Assembly: GCF_029623755.1 (NCBI RefSeq)
Contig: NZ_CP121106.1
Coordinates: 2,608,352-2,672,351, forward strand
Length of the DNA stretch: 64,000 bases
Source: Altererythrobacter sp. CAU 1644
GTDB taxonomy: Bacteria; Pseudomonadota; Alphaproteobacteria; Sphingomonadales; Sphingomonadaceae
Direction: 5' to 3'
This document shows positions 42,096 through 52,734 of this stretch, in pieces. The stretch's first letter is position 1; every line of letters begins with the position of its first letter. Below the pieces are notes generated by a model. It did no database searches. It was not told the DNA's origin and was given only the letters and a program-made list of their open reading frames with translations. The position numbers were made by a program, and so were the translations under genes.

Positions 42096-42286
42096 AGTCC
42101 ATGGCGATGAAAGCGGATTGGATGGGGCGCGGCAAGCCTTGAACGTCTTTCTGGCGGCAAGTCGAGCATGCCGATCGTCATAGTTGCCCGACGCAAGGTA
42201 GGAAATTGCATGGCGCATGGAACAAGCTCGATTGCAAATCCCTGTTCTTTGCCGGATTAAACCGAGCGTTTTGCTGGAGGGTATGC

Positions 42287-44296
42287 ATGCGGGTTCTCAA
42301 CACGGCCTTGGCGGTAGCGGTTCTGGTGTCATCGTCATTGGTGTTGGCACGTCCTCCGGAGCCAGGAGATCTGCTGCGCCTCAAGACGGTCAGTTCACCC
42401 GATATCTCTCCAGATGGTACAACGATTGCCTTTGTCGTGGACACGCCCGATGTCGAGCGCGACGAGAACGTTTCGCATATCTGGGCGGTAAACTGGGATG
42501 GTAGCGGGGACAGGCAGCTCACGTCGCGTGAAGGCGAGAGCGAGAGCTCGCCGCGTTTCAGTCCTGATGGTACTTGGCTCGCCTTCCTGTCATCGCGTGG
42601 AGGCGATGAAGACGACGGACCGACAAGGCTGTGGCTGCTGCCACAGGCGAGTGGGGAGGCGCGGCCACTCGAGGGGCTGGACGGTTCCGTTTCCGACTTC
42701 GACTGGTCGCCGGATGGGCGCAAGCTTGCTCTGGTGGTCAAGGACCCGGAACCTGATGCGAGAGAGTCCGCTGATGGCGAGGAGATACCATCGCCGATCG
42801 TCATCGACCGCTTTGCGTTCAAGCGCGACGGGGAGGGGTACCTCGACAATCGCCGCGAACGCATCTGGATCTACGACTTGGCGCGTCGCACCGCTGAGCG
42901 GCTGACCGAGGGAGATCATGATGAATCTTCACCGGCGTTTTCCCCCGTTGGCACAGCGGTCGCCTTCGTATCCAAGCGGGTCGACGATCCCGACCGGACT
43001 GTCGACAGCAATATCTTTGTCGGCGAGCTGGCCGCCATGGATAGGGTGCCCAGGCAACTCACCACGCATCCGGGCGAAGACTCTATGCCCGAGTGGAGTC
43101 CGGACGGCAGGACCATCGCCTATTTGCGGGGAGGGGATCCGGCGGTCTCGTTTCCCTGGTACGCGATCACGCATCTCGCCGCGGTACCCTCCGTTGGCGG
43201 CGAGGAACGGGTGCTGACCGGGCAGCACGATCGCAACATCTTCGAATTTGCCTGGTCGCCGGACGGCCGCAGCATCCTGATGGTGGTCGAGGATAATGGG
43301 AGCCAGATACTTTCCAGCGTTCCTTCGGGAGGGGGCGCGGTGAGGACATTGATCGGTGGCGATATCGACATTGCGGAGCTGGCGGTCTCGCCCGCGGGCC
43401 GTGTCGCGGTGATGTCATCCACGATGGAGCGACCGCGGGAAGTGCATGCGGTCGAGGGTGGCAAGATCCGCAGCCTGACCGAGCAGAACGATGCTCTGAT
43501 GGCGGAACTCGATTTCGGGCGGACCGAACGGTATTCGGCCACCAGTGCAGACGGCATCGAGGTCAGGGGCTTTGTGACCTATCCGGCGGATTCCTCGAAG
43601 GGACAAAGGCTTCCGGCAATCCTGCACCTTCACGGCGGGCCGGATTCGCAGCACGACTACAGCTTCGACATGCTCAAGCAGGTCTTTGCAGGGGCGGGCT
43701 ATGCCGTCATCGCGCCAAACCCAAGGGGTAGCACCGGCCGTGGCAGCGAATTTTCCGCCGCACTCACCGCGGCCTGGGGCTCGGTCGATGTGCAGGACGT
43801 GCTGGCATCGGTCGATCACGCGGTCGCCGCCGGGATCGCCGACCCCGATCGGCTCGGAGTGGGCGGGTGGAGCTATGGCGGCATGCTGACCAACTACACC
43901 ATCGCCAGCGATACCCGTTTCAAGGCGGCGGTCAGCGGAGCTTCGATCTCCAACATTCTATCTGGCTACGGCACCGACCACTACGTGCTCGCCTACGAGC
44001 AGGAAATCGGCAAGCCTTGGGAGAACCTCGAAGGCTGGATGCGGATCAGCTATCCCTTCTTTCGCAACCAGACGATCATCACGCCCACGCTGTTCATGGT
44101 CGGCGGTTCCGATGTGAACGTACCGACGTTGGCGAGCGAGCAGATGTACCAGGCGCTCAAGAGTCGCGGCGTCGACACCCGCCTGGTCGTCTATCCCGAC
44201 GAATCGCATACGATCAGCCGACCGAGCTTCGTGAAGGATCACGTAGAACGCTGGGTCGAATGGTTCGATGCCCGCCTGAAGCCTGCAAGCCAGTAG
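42287..44296 (+). CDS. S9-family serine peptidase, secreted
   Basis: A 669-residue prolyl-oligopeptidase/acylaminoacyl-peptidase family enzyme. A signal peptide (MRVLNTALAVAVLVSSSLVLA) is followed by a beta-propeller with repeated SPDGxxxAF motifs (about 40-410) and an alpha/beta-hydrolase domain (about 430-669). The catalytic triad is Ser529 in GGWSYGGML, Asp609 in GGSDVNVP and His641 in DESHTISR. It probably cleaves short peptides in the periplasm. The ATG at 42287 has GGAGG 6 bases upstream. Confidence 0.94.
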   Translation: MRVLNTALAVAVLVSSSLVLARPPEPGDLLRLKTVSSPDISPDGTTIAFVVDTPDVERDENVSHIWAVNWDGSGDRQLTSREGESESSPRFSPDGTWLAFLSSRGGDEDDGPTRLWLLPQASGEARPLEGLDGSVSDFDWSPDGRKLALVVKDPEPDARESADGEEIPSPIVIDRFAFKRDGEGYLDNRRERIWIYDLARRTAERLTEGDHDESSPAFSPVGTAVAFVSKRVDDPDRTVDSNIFVGELAAMDRVPRQLTTHPGEDSMPEWSPDGRTIAYLRGGDPAVSFPWYAITHLAAVPSVGGEERVLTGQHDRNIFEFAWSPDGRSILMVVEDNGSQILSSVPSGGGAVRTLIGGDIDIAELAVSPAGRVAVMSSTMERPREVHAVEGGKIRSLTEQNDALMAELDFGRTERYSATSADGIEVRGFVTYPADSSKGQRLPAILHLHGGPDSQHDYSFDMLKQVFAGAGYAVIAPNPRGSTGRGSEFSAALTAAWGSVDVQDVLASVDHAVAAGIADPDRLGVGGWSYGGMLTNYTIASDTRFKAAVSGASISNILSGYGTDHYVLAYEQEIGKPWENLEGWMRISYPFFRNQTIITPTLFMVGGSDVNVPTLASEQMYQALKSRGVDTRLVVYPDESHTISRPSFVKDHVERWVEWFDARLKPASQ

Positions 44297-44392
44297 CGGC
44301 GAGCCGTCACAGGATCGTAAATTCCCGAACTTTTGCCCTGATTTGCTGCCGGTTCGGCTTTCGCGCGCGAGGTGATCTGGTAGCCTTGCGTG

Positions 44393-46114
44393 ATGCAATG
44401 GGGAGGACGACAGGTATTGATCCGCGCGGTATCGCGTCTAGTGCTGGCGGGCGCTTGCGCTGCCAGCCCACTGTTGCCGGCCGTAGCTAAGGAAGCCGAG
44501 CTCGCGATCGTCGCGACCGATCCCGCTGAAGTGGAAGGGGCAGCGGAGATTTCCGATTTCCGCGCCATCATCGCCCACAGCCCTTTCGTGCCGCTCCCCG
44601 ATAACCTCTCGCTCGAGGGGCTGCTCGCGGATTATTCGCTCGCGCTCCCGGCGCCTGCCGATTGCGATGCGGCGCTGTGCATCGGCGCGGAAGCGATGCC
44701 CGCCGATCTGACCATGCGGCCGGGGGATGATATCTTCGTCGGCCTCTCTTTCGCCCAGCAAGCAATGCCTGACGCGCTGCCTGAACAGTCAGTCAGCCTG
44801 GTGGTGGTGATCGACCGCTCGGGTTCCATGAAAGGCTGGAAGCTGGAGGAGGTGACGGCCTCCCTGGCCCGTGTGCTGGGCGGATTGCGCGACGGCGACC
44901 GGGTCGGGATGGTCAGCTTCGGCGCCAGCGCGAAGGTGGAACTGCCAGAATCTCCTGTGGCGGAGGTGCGCGAGCAGATCGCCGATATCCTCGATGCGCT
45001 CGAGGCGGGCGAAGAAACCGACATGGAAGCAGGGCTAAGGCTAGGGCTTGATCTCGCCCGCGCCCATGGCGCCGAACGCGTTGTCCTGTTTACCGACGAC
45101 CTCCCGAACATCTACGGCGAGCGGCCCGCGGGATTCATGGCGCTGGCCGAGGGAGCAGCGGCCGACGGGATCGGGCTGAGCCTTGTCGGCGTCGATCATC
45201 GCTATGACAATGCGACCGCGCTTCAGCTCTCGGCGCTCAACGGCGGACGGTTCTACGAGATGACGCCGCATTTCGACGTGGCGGGCCTGTTCGAGCAGGC
45301 CTGGCCGCAATTGCTGGGGGCGGGCCCGGAGAGCGCGAGCGTCATTCTCAAGCCGGGCGCGGGGCGCAGGATCTCGGCCGTGTTAGGAGTGCCCGAAGAG
45401 CTGGTGGAGCGACATGAGGATGGCTCCGTCGCGCTCGACTTGGGGCCGGCATTCGTCGCCCAGCGCGGCAACGGGGTGTATGTCACTCTGGCGCCCGACG
45501 GCCAAATCGGAGGATCGGTTGGGACGCTCCTCGAAACGAGATTGTCTGTCACCGAAGCCGGGGAAACGCGCGAACACTCGGCCGAAGTAACGCTCGGCTC
45601 GACCTCGGGCGGGCTTGCCGCCGCGCAGCAGCTCGTCGAGGAATACCTTGTGCTGCAGGCCTCGCTGAAAGCGTGGCATGCGCAAGGCGATCCAGAGCGC
45701 GCTGCGGAACTGGCGGCATTTCTCAACGCCCGCATGGCAGCCAGCGATCTCGCCTTTCTTGACCGCGAGCGAGCCATGGTTGCCAGCTTGGCCGCACGTA
45801 TGGCCATGGCATTGGGTTCCCCACCTGCATCCGACCTGCTCGGTCGCTGGATGGTGGAATCCGAGCGCGGCCTGTCAGGCACCTCGCAAGGGGATATCGT
45901 CGAGTTCACCGCCGATCGCGGGTTCATCATCTATCGCCAAAGCGGAGAGGAGAGCGGCACGGCCACTCGGCAAACCTACCAGCAGGGCGATGGCAAGCTG
46001 CTAATCGACAACACCGACCTGGTGTTTGCCTATGAACTCAAGAGCAGGGGCCGCAGGCTCGACCTCAAGGCCGTCGTGGGTGACGAACGCCTCAAGCTGC
46101 GCAAGGCGGACTAG
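44393..46114 (+). CDS. VWA-domain protein, exported
   Basis: A 573-residue protein with an N-terminal signal peptide (RAVSRLVLAGACAASPLLPAVA) and a von Willebrand factor A domain at about 135-300. The metal-adhesion site is seen as VVVIDRSGSMKG, with later Thr (GEETDMEAG) and Asp (VVLFTDDLPN) positions. The C-terminal half is alpha/beta and uncharacterised. VWA proteins of this type bind partners rather than catalyse; the partner is unknown. A GTG at 44390 precedes the ATG. The stop overlaps the end of convergent leuA by 4 bases. Confidence 0.82.
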   Translation: MQWGGRQVLIRAVSRLVLAGACAASPLLPAVAKEAELAIVATDPAEVEGAAEISDFRAIIAHSPFVPLPDNLSLEGLLADYSLALPAPADCDAALCIGAEAMPADLTMRPGDDIFVGLSFAQQAMPDALPEQSVSLVVVIDRSGSMKGWKLEEVTASLARVLGGLRDGDRVGMVSFGASAKVELPESPVAEVREQIADILDALEAGEETDMEAGLRLGLDLARAHGAERVVLFTDDLPNIYGERPAGFMALAEGAAADGIGLSLVGVDHRYDNATALQLSALNGGRFYEMTPHFDVAGLFEQAWPQLLGAGPESASVILKPGAGRRISAVLGVPEELVERHEDGSVALDLGPAFVAQRGNGVYVTLAPDGQIGGSVGTLLETRLSVTEAGETREHSAEVTLGSTSGGLAAAQQLVEEYLVLQASLKAWHAQGDPERAAELAAFLNARMAASDLAFLDRERAMVASLAARMAMALGSPPASDLLGRWMVESERGLSGTSQGDIVEFTADRGFIIYRQSGEESGTATRQTYQQGDGKLLIDNTDLVFAYELKSRGRRLDLKAVVGDERLKLRKAD

Positions 46115-47796
46115 GCAGCCGCGCTGTTCGCAGCGCTGAGCACCGCGCGCACCGATGCGGTGGCTATGTCCTCGTCGATGCCGCAACCCCAGATGACCCG
46201 GTCGCCCGTCTCGCACATCAGATAGGCTGCCGCCCGTGCATCACGACCAGAGCCGAGCGCGTGTTCGGTGTAGTCGAGCACCTTGAGGTCGAGGTCGAAG
46301 GCGTCCTCCAGCGTCGAGACGACCGATGAGATCAGGCCATTGCCACGTCCGCTGACGCTCTGTTCCTGCCCATCGACGGCGATCTTGCCCGAGAACACGC
46401 GGGTGCCATCGACCGCCTTGGTCTCCTCGTAATCGACCAGCTGGAAATGCTTGGGATAGGTCTGCACTTGGTAGGCCTGCTTGAATGCCTCCCAGATATC
46501 CGCCGCATTGAGTTCGCGGCCAAGCTCGTCGGCCATGCGCTGCACATGCTTGGAGAAATCGGCCTGCATTTGCTTGGGCAGCTTGAGGCCCTGGTCCTGC
46601 TCGAGCACCCAGGCAAAGCCGCCTTTGCCGCTCTGGGAATTTACGCGGATCACCGCCTCGTAATTCCGGCCCAGGTCGGCCGGATCGATCGGCAGGTAAG
46701 GGACGCGCCATTGCTCGTCGTTCTGCCGTTCGTGCGCCTCGAACCCTTTCTTGATCGCATCCTGGTGCGATCCCGAGAAGGCGGTGAATACCAGTTCGCC
46801 GCCATAGGGGTGGCGCTGGTGCACTGGCAGTTCGTTGCAGAACTCGACGGTTTCGATCACGCGGTCGATGTCCGAGAAATCGAGGCCTGGATCGACGCCC
46901 TGCGTGTACATGTTGAGGGCGACCGTCACGAGACAGCAATTGCCAGTGCGCTCGCCATTGCCGAACAGGCAGCCTTCGACGCGGTCTGCGCCTGCCATCA
47001 GGCCAAGTTCGGCCGCCGCGACCCCGGTGCCGCGGTCATTATGCGTGTGCAGGCTGATGACCGCGCTTTCGCGATTGGGCAGGTTGCGGCAGAAATATTC
47101 GATCTGGTCGGCGTAGATATTGGGTGTCGCCGCCTCGACTGTCGCAGGCAGGTTGAGGATGATCGGCCGTTCGGGCGTGGGCTGGAGCACCTCCATCACC
47201 GCCTCGCAGACCGAGATCGAAAAATCGAGCTCGGCGGTCGAGAAGGTTTCGGGCGAATATTCGAAATGCCAATCGGTATCTGGTCGCTTCGCGGCCTCGT
47301 CGCGCAGCACCTTCGCACCCGCCACCGCGATCTCGCGCACTTCGTCCTGCGACATGCGGAACACGATATCGCGCCACGCGGGCGAGACCGCGTTGTAAAG
47401 ATGGATGATCGCCTGCTTCGCCCCGCTCAGGCTGTCGAAACTGGTCCGGATCAGGTCTTCGCGGCTTTGCGTCAGCACCTGCACGATGACGTCGTCGGGT
47501 ATCCGGCACGACCGCACGAGTCCGGAGATGAAATCGAACTCGGTCTGGCCCGCGCTGGGGAAGCCGACCTCGATCTCCTTGATCCCGATCTCGACCAGCA
47601 GGTCGAAGAAGCGGTTCTTCTTCACCGCGTCCATCGGGTCTACGATCGCCTGGTTGCCGTCGCGCAGATCGGTCGAGAGCCAGCGCGGCGGCGCAGTGAT
47701 CGTGCGGCTCGGCCACTGGCGATTTTCCAGCGGGACCTGCGGGAACGGACGGTACTTGGCGGACGGATCGCGCAACATGTTGCGGGGAGTGTGCAT
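46111..47796 (-). CDS. leuA: 2-isopropylmalate synthase
   Basis: LeuA (561 residues, long form) joins acetyl-CoA to 2-oxoisovalerate, the committed step to leucine. The N-terminal TIM barrel has the metal and substrate motif TDLRDGNQAIVDPMD and the HTHNDRGTGVAAAEL metal-ligand segment. A C-terminal regulatory domain (about 430-561, STLEDAFDLDLKVLDYTEHAL region in parts) would bind leucine for feedback inhibition. A leader peptide rich in Leu codons lies upstream at 47881-47931, indicating attenuation. Confidence 0.96.
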   Translation of the reverse strand: MHTPRNMLRDPSAKYRPFPQVPLENRQWPSRTITAPPRWLSTDLRDGNQAIVDPMDAVKKNRFFDLLVEIGIKEIEVGFPSAGQTEFDFISGLVRSCRIPDDVIVQVLTQSREDLIRTSFDSLSGAKQAIIHLYNAVSPAWRDIVFRMSQDEVREIAVAGAKVLRDEAAKRPDTDWHFEYSPETFSTAELDFSISVCEAVMEVLQPTPERPIILNLPATVEAATPNIYADQIEYFCRNLPNRESAVISLHTHNDRGTGVAAAELGLMAGADRVEGCLFGNGERTGNCCLVTVALNMYTQGVDPGLDFSDIDRVIETVEFCNELPVHQRHPYGGELVFTAFSGSHQDAIKKGFEAHERQNDEQWRVPYLPIDPADLGRNYEAVIRVNSQSGKGGFAWVLEQDQGLKLPKQMQADFSKHVQRMADELGRELNAADIWEAFKQAYQVQTYPKHFQLVDYEETKAVDGTRVFSGKIAVDGQEQSVSGRGNGLISSVVSTLEDAFDLDLKVLDYTEHALGSGRDARAAAYLMCETGDRVIWGCGIDEDIATASVRAVLSAANSAAA

Positions 47797-47843
47797 TGGT
47801 TTGAACTTCTTCGAAATTGGAAAGTGGAGTTTGCTATCTTCCC

Positions 47844-47866
47844 TTGAGCGCCCGGCGCGCTCTCAA
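47844..47866 (-). terminator. Attenuator-like hairpin of the leuA leader
   Basis: GAGCGC (47846-47851) pairs with GCGCTC (47857-47862), extendable to TTGAGCGC with a two-base bulge. It lies after the leader peptide and before leuA. No T-run follows on the minus strand, so a different or weaker termination signal may be used. Confidence 0.5.
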
Positions 47867-47880
47867 AGGCACGCCGCAGG

Positions 47881-47931
47881 TCACGCCCAAGGGCGTGTAA
47901 GTCGAAGCAGCAGTCCAATCTCGATAGTCAT
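47881..47931 (-). CDS. leuA leader peptide (16 residues, Leu-rich)
   Basis: A 16-codon frame, MTIEIGLLLRLTRPWA, upstream of leuA on the same strand. Three adjacent Leu codons (CTG CTG CTT) followed by Arg and Leu make it a classic leucine-sensing leader: ribosome stalling here would steer the RNA folding. AAGG at 47935-47938 could serve as ribosome-binding site. A perfect hairpin (CACGCCC/GGGCGTG, 47882-47897) covers its last codons and stop, and the attenuator-like hairpin follows. The role is inferred; sequence features are direct. Confidence 0.72.
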   Translation of the reverse strand: MTIEIGLLLRLTRPWA

Positions 47932-48021
47932 GGCCCTTCTATGATGGGTGGCGACAGGCTTGTAAAGACAAAGCACAAGCGGCATCGCGTGCAATTATCT
48001 TTCGCAAGGTGAGGAATTTTC

Positions 48022-48453
48022 ATGCCCGACGATACGCCGCCCGATCACCCGCTGTACCGTATCATGGGGCTGAGGCGCATCGTCGATATGAACCCTGAAG
48101 GGCGCTCGACCCTCGAATATGAGGCGCGGGAGGAAATGTGCCATTCGGGCGGTGTGGTGCAGGGCGGATTTATTTCTGGTTGGATCGATGCCGCCATGGC
48201 CCATGCGGCTATCGCCAAGAACGGCCAAGACATCACACCCATGACGCTGGAGCTCAAGGTCAGCTTCTTCGCGCCGGCGCGGCCCGGGTTGGTGATCGCC
48301 GAAGGCTGGGTCGAGCGGCACGGCAGAAGAACCAGCTTCTACGAGGGGCATCTGAAGACACCCAATGGCACCGTACTGGCCAAGGGGACCTGTACCGTGC
48401 TCCTTGCCGATCGCGCACGGGTTGAAAGGGCATCGCAGGAGGCACGCAAATGA
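48022..48453 (+). CDS. PaaI-family thioesterase
   Basis: A 143-residue hot-dog-fold acyl-CoA thioesterase. The family motif is seen as MCHSGGVVQGGFISGWIDAAMAHAA, in parts, with Asp as the likely catalytic acid, followed by TLELKVSFFAPARPG. The acyl substrate is unknown. GAGGA (48011-48015) is 6 bases before the ATG. It overlaps the epoxide hydrolase gene by 4 bases (ATGA), so both are likely used in the same degradation route. Confidence 0.88.
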   Translation: MPDDTPPDHPLYRIMGLRRIVDMNPEGRSTLEYEAREEMCHSGGVVQGGFISGWIDAAMAHAAIAKNGQDITPMTLELKVSFFAPARPGLVIAEGWVERHGRRTSFYEGHLKTPNGTVLAKGTCTVLLADRARVERASQEARK

Positions 48454-49571
48454 GCGAGATCAGACCATTCACGCTGGCAACCGAACAGGAGCAGCTGGAC
48501 GACCTCTACCGCCGCCTCGACATGGCGCGCTGGCCCGAGAAGGAGCCGGTCGGTGACTGGACCCAGGGCACGCCGTTAGCCGCGCTGCAGGAGCTTTGCC
48601 GCTATTGGCGCAACGGGTACGACTGGCGGCGCTGCGAGGCCCGGCTCAATTCGCTCGGCCAATATGTGACCGAGATCGATGGGCTGGATATTCACTTCCT
48701 GCATGTTCGTTCGTCGCGGGCAGACGCTGTGCCGTTGGTGCTTACGCACGGATGGCCGGGATCGGTGATCGAATTCCTGGAGGTCATCCCACGCCTGACC
48801 GAGCCCGATGAGGGGTTGGCCTTTCACGTCGTCGCACCCTCGCTTCCGGGTTTCGGCTTCTCCGGCAAGCCGAGCGAAACGGGCTGGGGTGTCGAGAAGA
48901 TCGGCCAGGCATGGGCCGAGTTGATGGCGCGCCTTGGCTATGATCGCTGGGTGGCGCAAGGCGGCGATTGGGGCGCGGTCGTGACCACCGCGATCGGCGA
49001 GCAAGCGCCGAACGGTTGCCTTGGCATCCATGTGAACATGCCGGTCGCAAGGCCGGGGCCGGACGATCTGAACCAGCCGTCTCCCCCAGAGCTGAAAGCT
49101 CTGGGCGCTTTGCAGTACTATCAGGAATGGGACTCTGGCTATTCCAAGCAGCAAAGCACCCGTCCGCAGACCATAGGCTATTCGCTGGTTGATTCTCCGA
49201 TAGGGCTGGCAGGCTGGATCTATGAGAAGATGTGGGCCTGGACCGACAACGATGGTTCGCCACTCGATGCGCTGTCGATGGACGCCATCCTCGACAATAT
49301 CATGCTCTACTGGCTCCCCGCGACAGGCGCTTCAGCCGCGCGGCTCTACTGGGAGAGCTTTGCCAAGGTCGGCGACGGCAAGGTCGCGATTCCTTCAGGC
49401 GGAAGCATATTTCCCAAGGAAGTGCTCCCCACGCCGCGCAAATGGGCCGAGCGCCGCTACACCAATCTCGTCTGTTGGAATGAACTAGAGCGGGGCGGAC
49501 ATTTCGCCGCGTGGGAGCAGCCCGAGGCGTTTGTGAACGAGCTAAAAAGCTGTTTCGGAAAGATGGTCTAG
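48450..49571 (+). CDS. Epoxide hydrolase (EHN-type alpha/beta hydrolase)
   Basis: A 373-residue soluble epoxide hydrolase opening epoxides to diols. The N-terminal EHN domain (1-110; RRLDMARWPEKEP, GDWTQGTPLAALQEL) leads into an alpha/beta-hydrolase core. The oxyanion motif is HGWPGS and the nucleophile is Asp173 in QGGDWGAV; the catalytic His lies in ERGGHFAAWEQP. It is coupled to the thioesterase gene. Its stop overlaps the convergent oxidase gene by 4 bases. Confidence 0.92.
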   Translation: MSEIRPFTLATEQEQLDDLYRRLDMARWPEKEPVGDWTQGTPLAALQELCRYWRNGYDWRRCEARLNSLGQYVTEIDGLDIHFLHVRSSRADAVPLVLTHGWPGSVIEFLEVIPRLTEPDEGLAFHVVAPSLPGFGFSGKPSETGWGVEKIGQAWAELMARLGYDRWVAQGGDWGAVVTTAIGEQAPNGCLGIHVNMPVARPGPDDLNQPSPPELKALGALQYYQEWDSGYSKQQSTRPQTIGYSLVDSPIGLAGWIYEKMWAWTDNDGSPLDALSMDAILDNIMLYWLPATGASAARLYWESFAKVGDGKVAIPSGGSIFPKEVLPTPRKWAERRYTNLVCWNELERGGHFAAWEQPEAFVNELKSCFGKMV

Positions 49572-50716
49572 CGCCAGCGCAATCGTTCAGGCGTGAGTTG
49601 ATCGACTGACGTCACGCCCATCAGCCGCATGCCGCGCTCGATCTCGTCCTTGAGGATGCCGATCGCGCGCTCGACGCCCGGCTGACCTGCCGCCGCGAGC
49701 GCGTAAAGATAGAGCCTGCCGCCCGATGCCGCAGTAGCGCCGGCGGCGAGGCTCTTCAGCACATGCGTGCCTCGGCGGACTCCACCATCGACGATGATCT
49801 CGATCTCTCCACCGACGCAATCGACGATCTCGCGGAGCTGGTCGAAAGGCGCACGGCTCCCATCGAGCTGCCTGCCGCCGTGGTTGGAGATCATGATCGC
49901 ATCGGCGCCGATTTCGACCGCGCGGCGCGCGTCGTTGAGGCTCATTACGCCCTTGAGCGCGAACTTGCCGCCCCAGTCCTGCCGGATCCGCGCGGCGGTG
50001 TCCCAGTCCATCGAGGTGTCGAGCATGGTGTTGAAATACTCGGCGATGCTGACCGCCTTGCCGGTCCCCTCGGCGACATGGCTGTCGAGATTGGGCAGGC
50101 GAAACTTCTCGCGGAACACATAGTCGAGCGTCCACCGCGGGCGCGTGGCATATGACCAGACTGCCGACGGCGTGAAGCGGGGCGGGGTGGTGAAGCCGCT
50201 GCGCAGGCACCGCTCGCGCTTGCCCGAGACGATCGTGTCCACGGTCAGCGCCATGGCGTCGAACTTTGCCGCCTGGCAGCGCTCGATCATCGACTGGTTC
50301 AACCCCTTGTCCTTGTGGACATAGAGCTGGAACAGCTTGGGGCCGCTGGTGAGCGCGGCGATCTCCTCGATGCTGCGCGTCGCGAGGCTGGAGATGCCGA
50401 ACCACAGGCCGAATTTCTCGGCGGCTTTGGCAACCGCTGTTTCGCCCTTGTGGTGAAACGCGCGCTGAACCGCAGTGGGGCTGAGCATCAGGGGCAGGGC
50501 GCTCTTGCGACCCAGGATCGTGCAGCTGGTGTCGATCTCTGCCACGCCCGCCAGCACATCGGGTACGAGATCGGCATCGTCGAAGGCGGTGGTGTTGCGC
50601 GCCTTGGTCAGTTCGTCGTCCGCCGCGCCGTCGATATAGTCGAACACCGGCCAGGGCAGGCGAGCTTTCGCCAGTTTCCGGAAATCGTCGATGTTGTGGC
50701 AGTCAGACAGGCGCAT
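49568..50716 (-). CDS. FMN-dependent alpha-hydroxy-acid oxidase/dehydrogenase (LldD type)
   Basis: A 382-residue enzyme oxidising L-lactate or a related 2-hydroxy acid, probably passing electrons to quinones. The barrel begins with FRKLAKARLPWPVFDYIDG, then PTAVQRAFHHKGE. The catalytic His279 and substrate Arg lie in SNHGGRQLDG; phosphate binding to FMN is by VDGGVRRGTHV. The precise substrate is not fixed by sequence. An I78-type gene lies upstream in the same direction. Confidence 0.9.
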   Translation of the reverse strand: MRLSDCHNIDDFRKLAKARLPWPVFDYIDGAADDELTKARNTTAFDDADLVPDVLAGVAEIDTSCTILGRKSALPLMLSPTAVQRAFHHKGETAVAKAAEKFGLWFGISSLATRSIEEIAALTSGPKLFQLYVHKDKGLNQSMIERCQAAKFDAMALTVDTIVSGKRERCLRSGFTTPPRFTPSAVWSYATRPRWTLDYVFREKFRLPNLDSHVAEGTGKAVSIAEYFNTMLDTSMDWDTAARIRQDWGGKFALKGVMSLNDARRAVEIGADAIMISNHGGRQLDGSRAPFDQLREIVDCVGGEIEIIVDGGVRRGTHVLKSLAAGATAASGGRLYLYALAAAGQPGVERAIGILKDEIERGMRLMGVTSVDQLTPERLRWR

Positions 50717-50757
50717 TTCCCGGACTTAGGCGGGGAAGCGCGGATTTGTCGACGTCT

Positions 50758-51129
50758 TTAGCCGCAGCCGACCGATTCGATCTTGTCGTCGGCGTCGATC
50801 ATGACGTTGAGCCGATCGGGGCGCAGATCTTCGGTGGTCGCGGTGCCAGGACCGATCCAGCGGATATCCGATACCGGGGCAACAGCCATGGCCAGCTCTT
50901 GCCGGGTCTCCTGCGACAGCTCTTCGCCGATGAACTTCGTCGCCCTTCCGGCCTGGCAGGGGTCGATTGTGCGGTCAATCGGCGCCCTGGCGGCAGATGC
51001 CATGCTCGCTGCAGGAGCTTCGCCGGCGGTCGCATTGGCTGCTTCCGCATCCTCGCGTCCCACGAATTCACCGCAGGCGGTGATGCCGATGGGCAATGTG
51101 ACAGCAAGGGCGAGGGCATGTCTGATCAT
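50758..51129 (-). CDS. I78-family peptidase inhibitor-like lipoprotein
   Basis: A 123-residue lipoprotein with a lipobox (GITAC, Cys19) and an Ala-rich linker. The C-terminal domain matches the I78 inhibitor family: PCQAGRATKFIGEEL, SDIRWIGPGTATTEDLRPDR, and NVMIDADDKIESVGCG. The family resembles elastase inhibitors of the Aspergillus type and probably blocks serine peptidases in the periplasm. The target is unknown, though an S9 peptidase is encoded at 42287-44296. Confidence 0.85.
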   Translation of the reverse strand: MIRHALALAVTLPIGITACGEFVGREDAEAANATAGEAPAASMASAARAPIDRTIDPCQAGRATKFIGEELSQETRQELAMAVAPVSDIRWIGPGTATTEDLRPDRLNVMIDADDKIESVGCG

Positions 51130-51170
51130 GCCCTCAAAACCCCTCTTATCCGGGCTGGTTCCTCAGGAAA

Positions 51171-52208
<1,038 letters not shown>

Positions 52209-52724
52209 TCAGGCGCCTTCCGCGCCGCGCATCATGCCAACCACGCCGCTGCGCCCGACCTCGACGAGGCCGAGTTCGCGCATGAGCGTGATGAAACTGT
52301 CGATCTTGTCCGGCGCGCCGGTCAATTCGAACACGAAACTCTCGGTGGTGGTGTCGACCACGTTGGCGCGGAACAGCTCCGCGATCCGCAATGCCTCGAC
52401 CCGGTTGTCGCCCTTGCCGGCAACCTTCACCAGCGCCAGCTCGCGCTCGACATGCGGGCCGGCCTGGGTGAGATCGACCACCTTGTGCACCGGCACCAGG
52501 CGCTCGAGCTGGGCCTCGATCTGGTCGATCACCTGCGGCGGGCCGTTGGTGACGATGGTGATCCGGCTGACCGCGTGGTTCTCGGTAATGTCGGCCACGG
52601 TGAGGCTATCGATGTTGTAGCCGCGTGCGGTGAACAGCCCCGCGATCTTGGCGAGAATCCCGGACTCGTTATCGACGGTGACATTGAGGACGTGCCGCTC
52701 GGCGGCTTCGGTTGCGATTTTCAT
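52209..52724 (-). CDS. ilvN: Acetolactate synthase small (regulatory) subunit
   Basis: A 171-residue ACT-domain subunit (IlvN/IlvH type) that makes acetolactate synthase sensitive to valine. The ACT part reads HVLNVTVDNESGILAKIAGLF, cited in parts, and includes ARGYNIDSLTVADITENHAVSRIT. The start at 52724 has GAGGA 7 bases upstream, and lies 10 bases after the ilvB stop; a longer frame back into ilvB is rejected. Confidence 0.96.
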   Translation of the reverse strand: MKIATEAAERHVLNVTVDNESGILAKIAGLFTARGYNIDSLTVADITENHAVSRITIVTNGPPQVIDQIEAQLERLVPVHKVVDLTQAGPHVERELALVKVAGKGDNRVEALRIAELFRANVVDTTTESFVFELTGAPDKIDSFITLMRELGLVEVGRSGVVGMMRGAEGA

Positions 52725-52734
52725 TGTGCAGTCC

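Noticed and set aside
41001..42218. 405-codon version of the amidohydrolase
   Set aside because: The extra 57 residues run through the tandem repeat and do not look like protein; the family start fits the ATG at 42047.
46447..47847. 466-codon frame on the plus strand
   Set aside because: Opposite leuA, which carries all 2-isopropylmalate synthase motifs.
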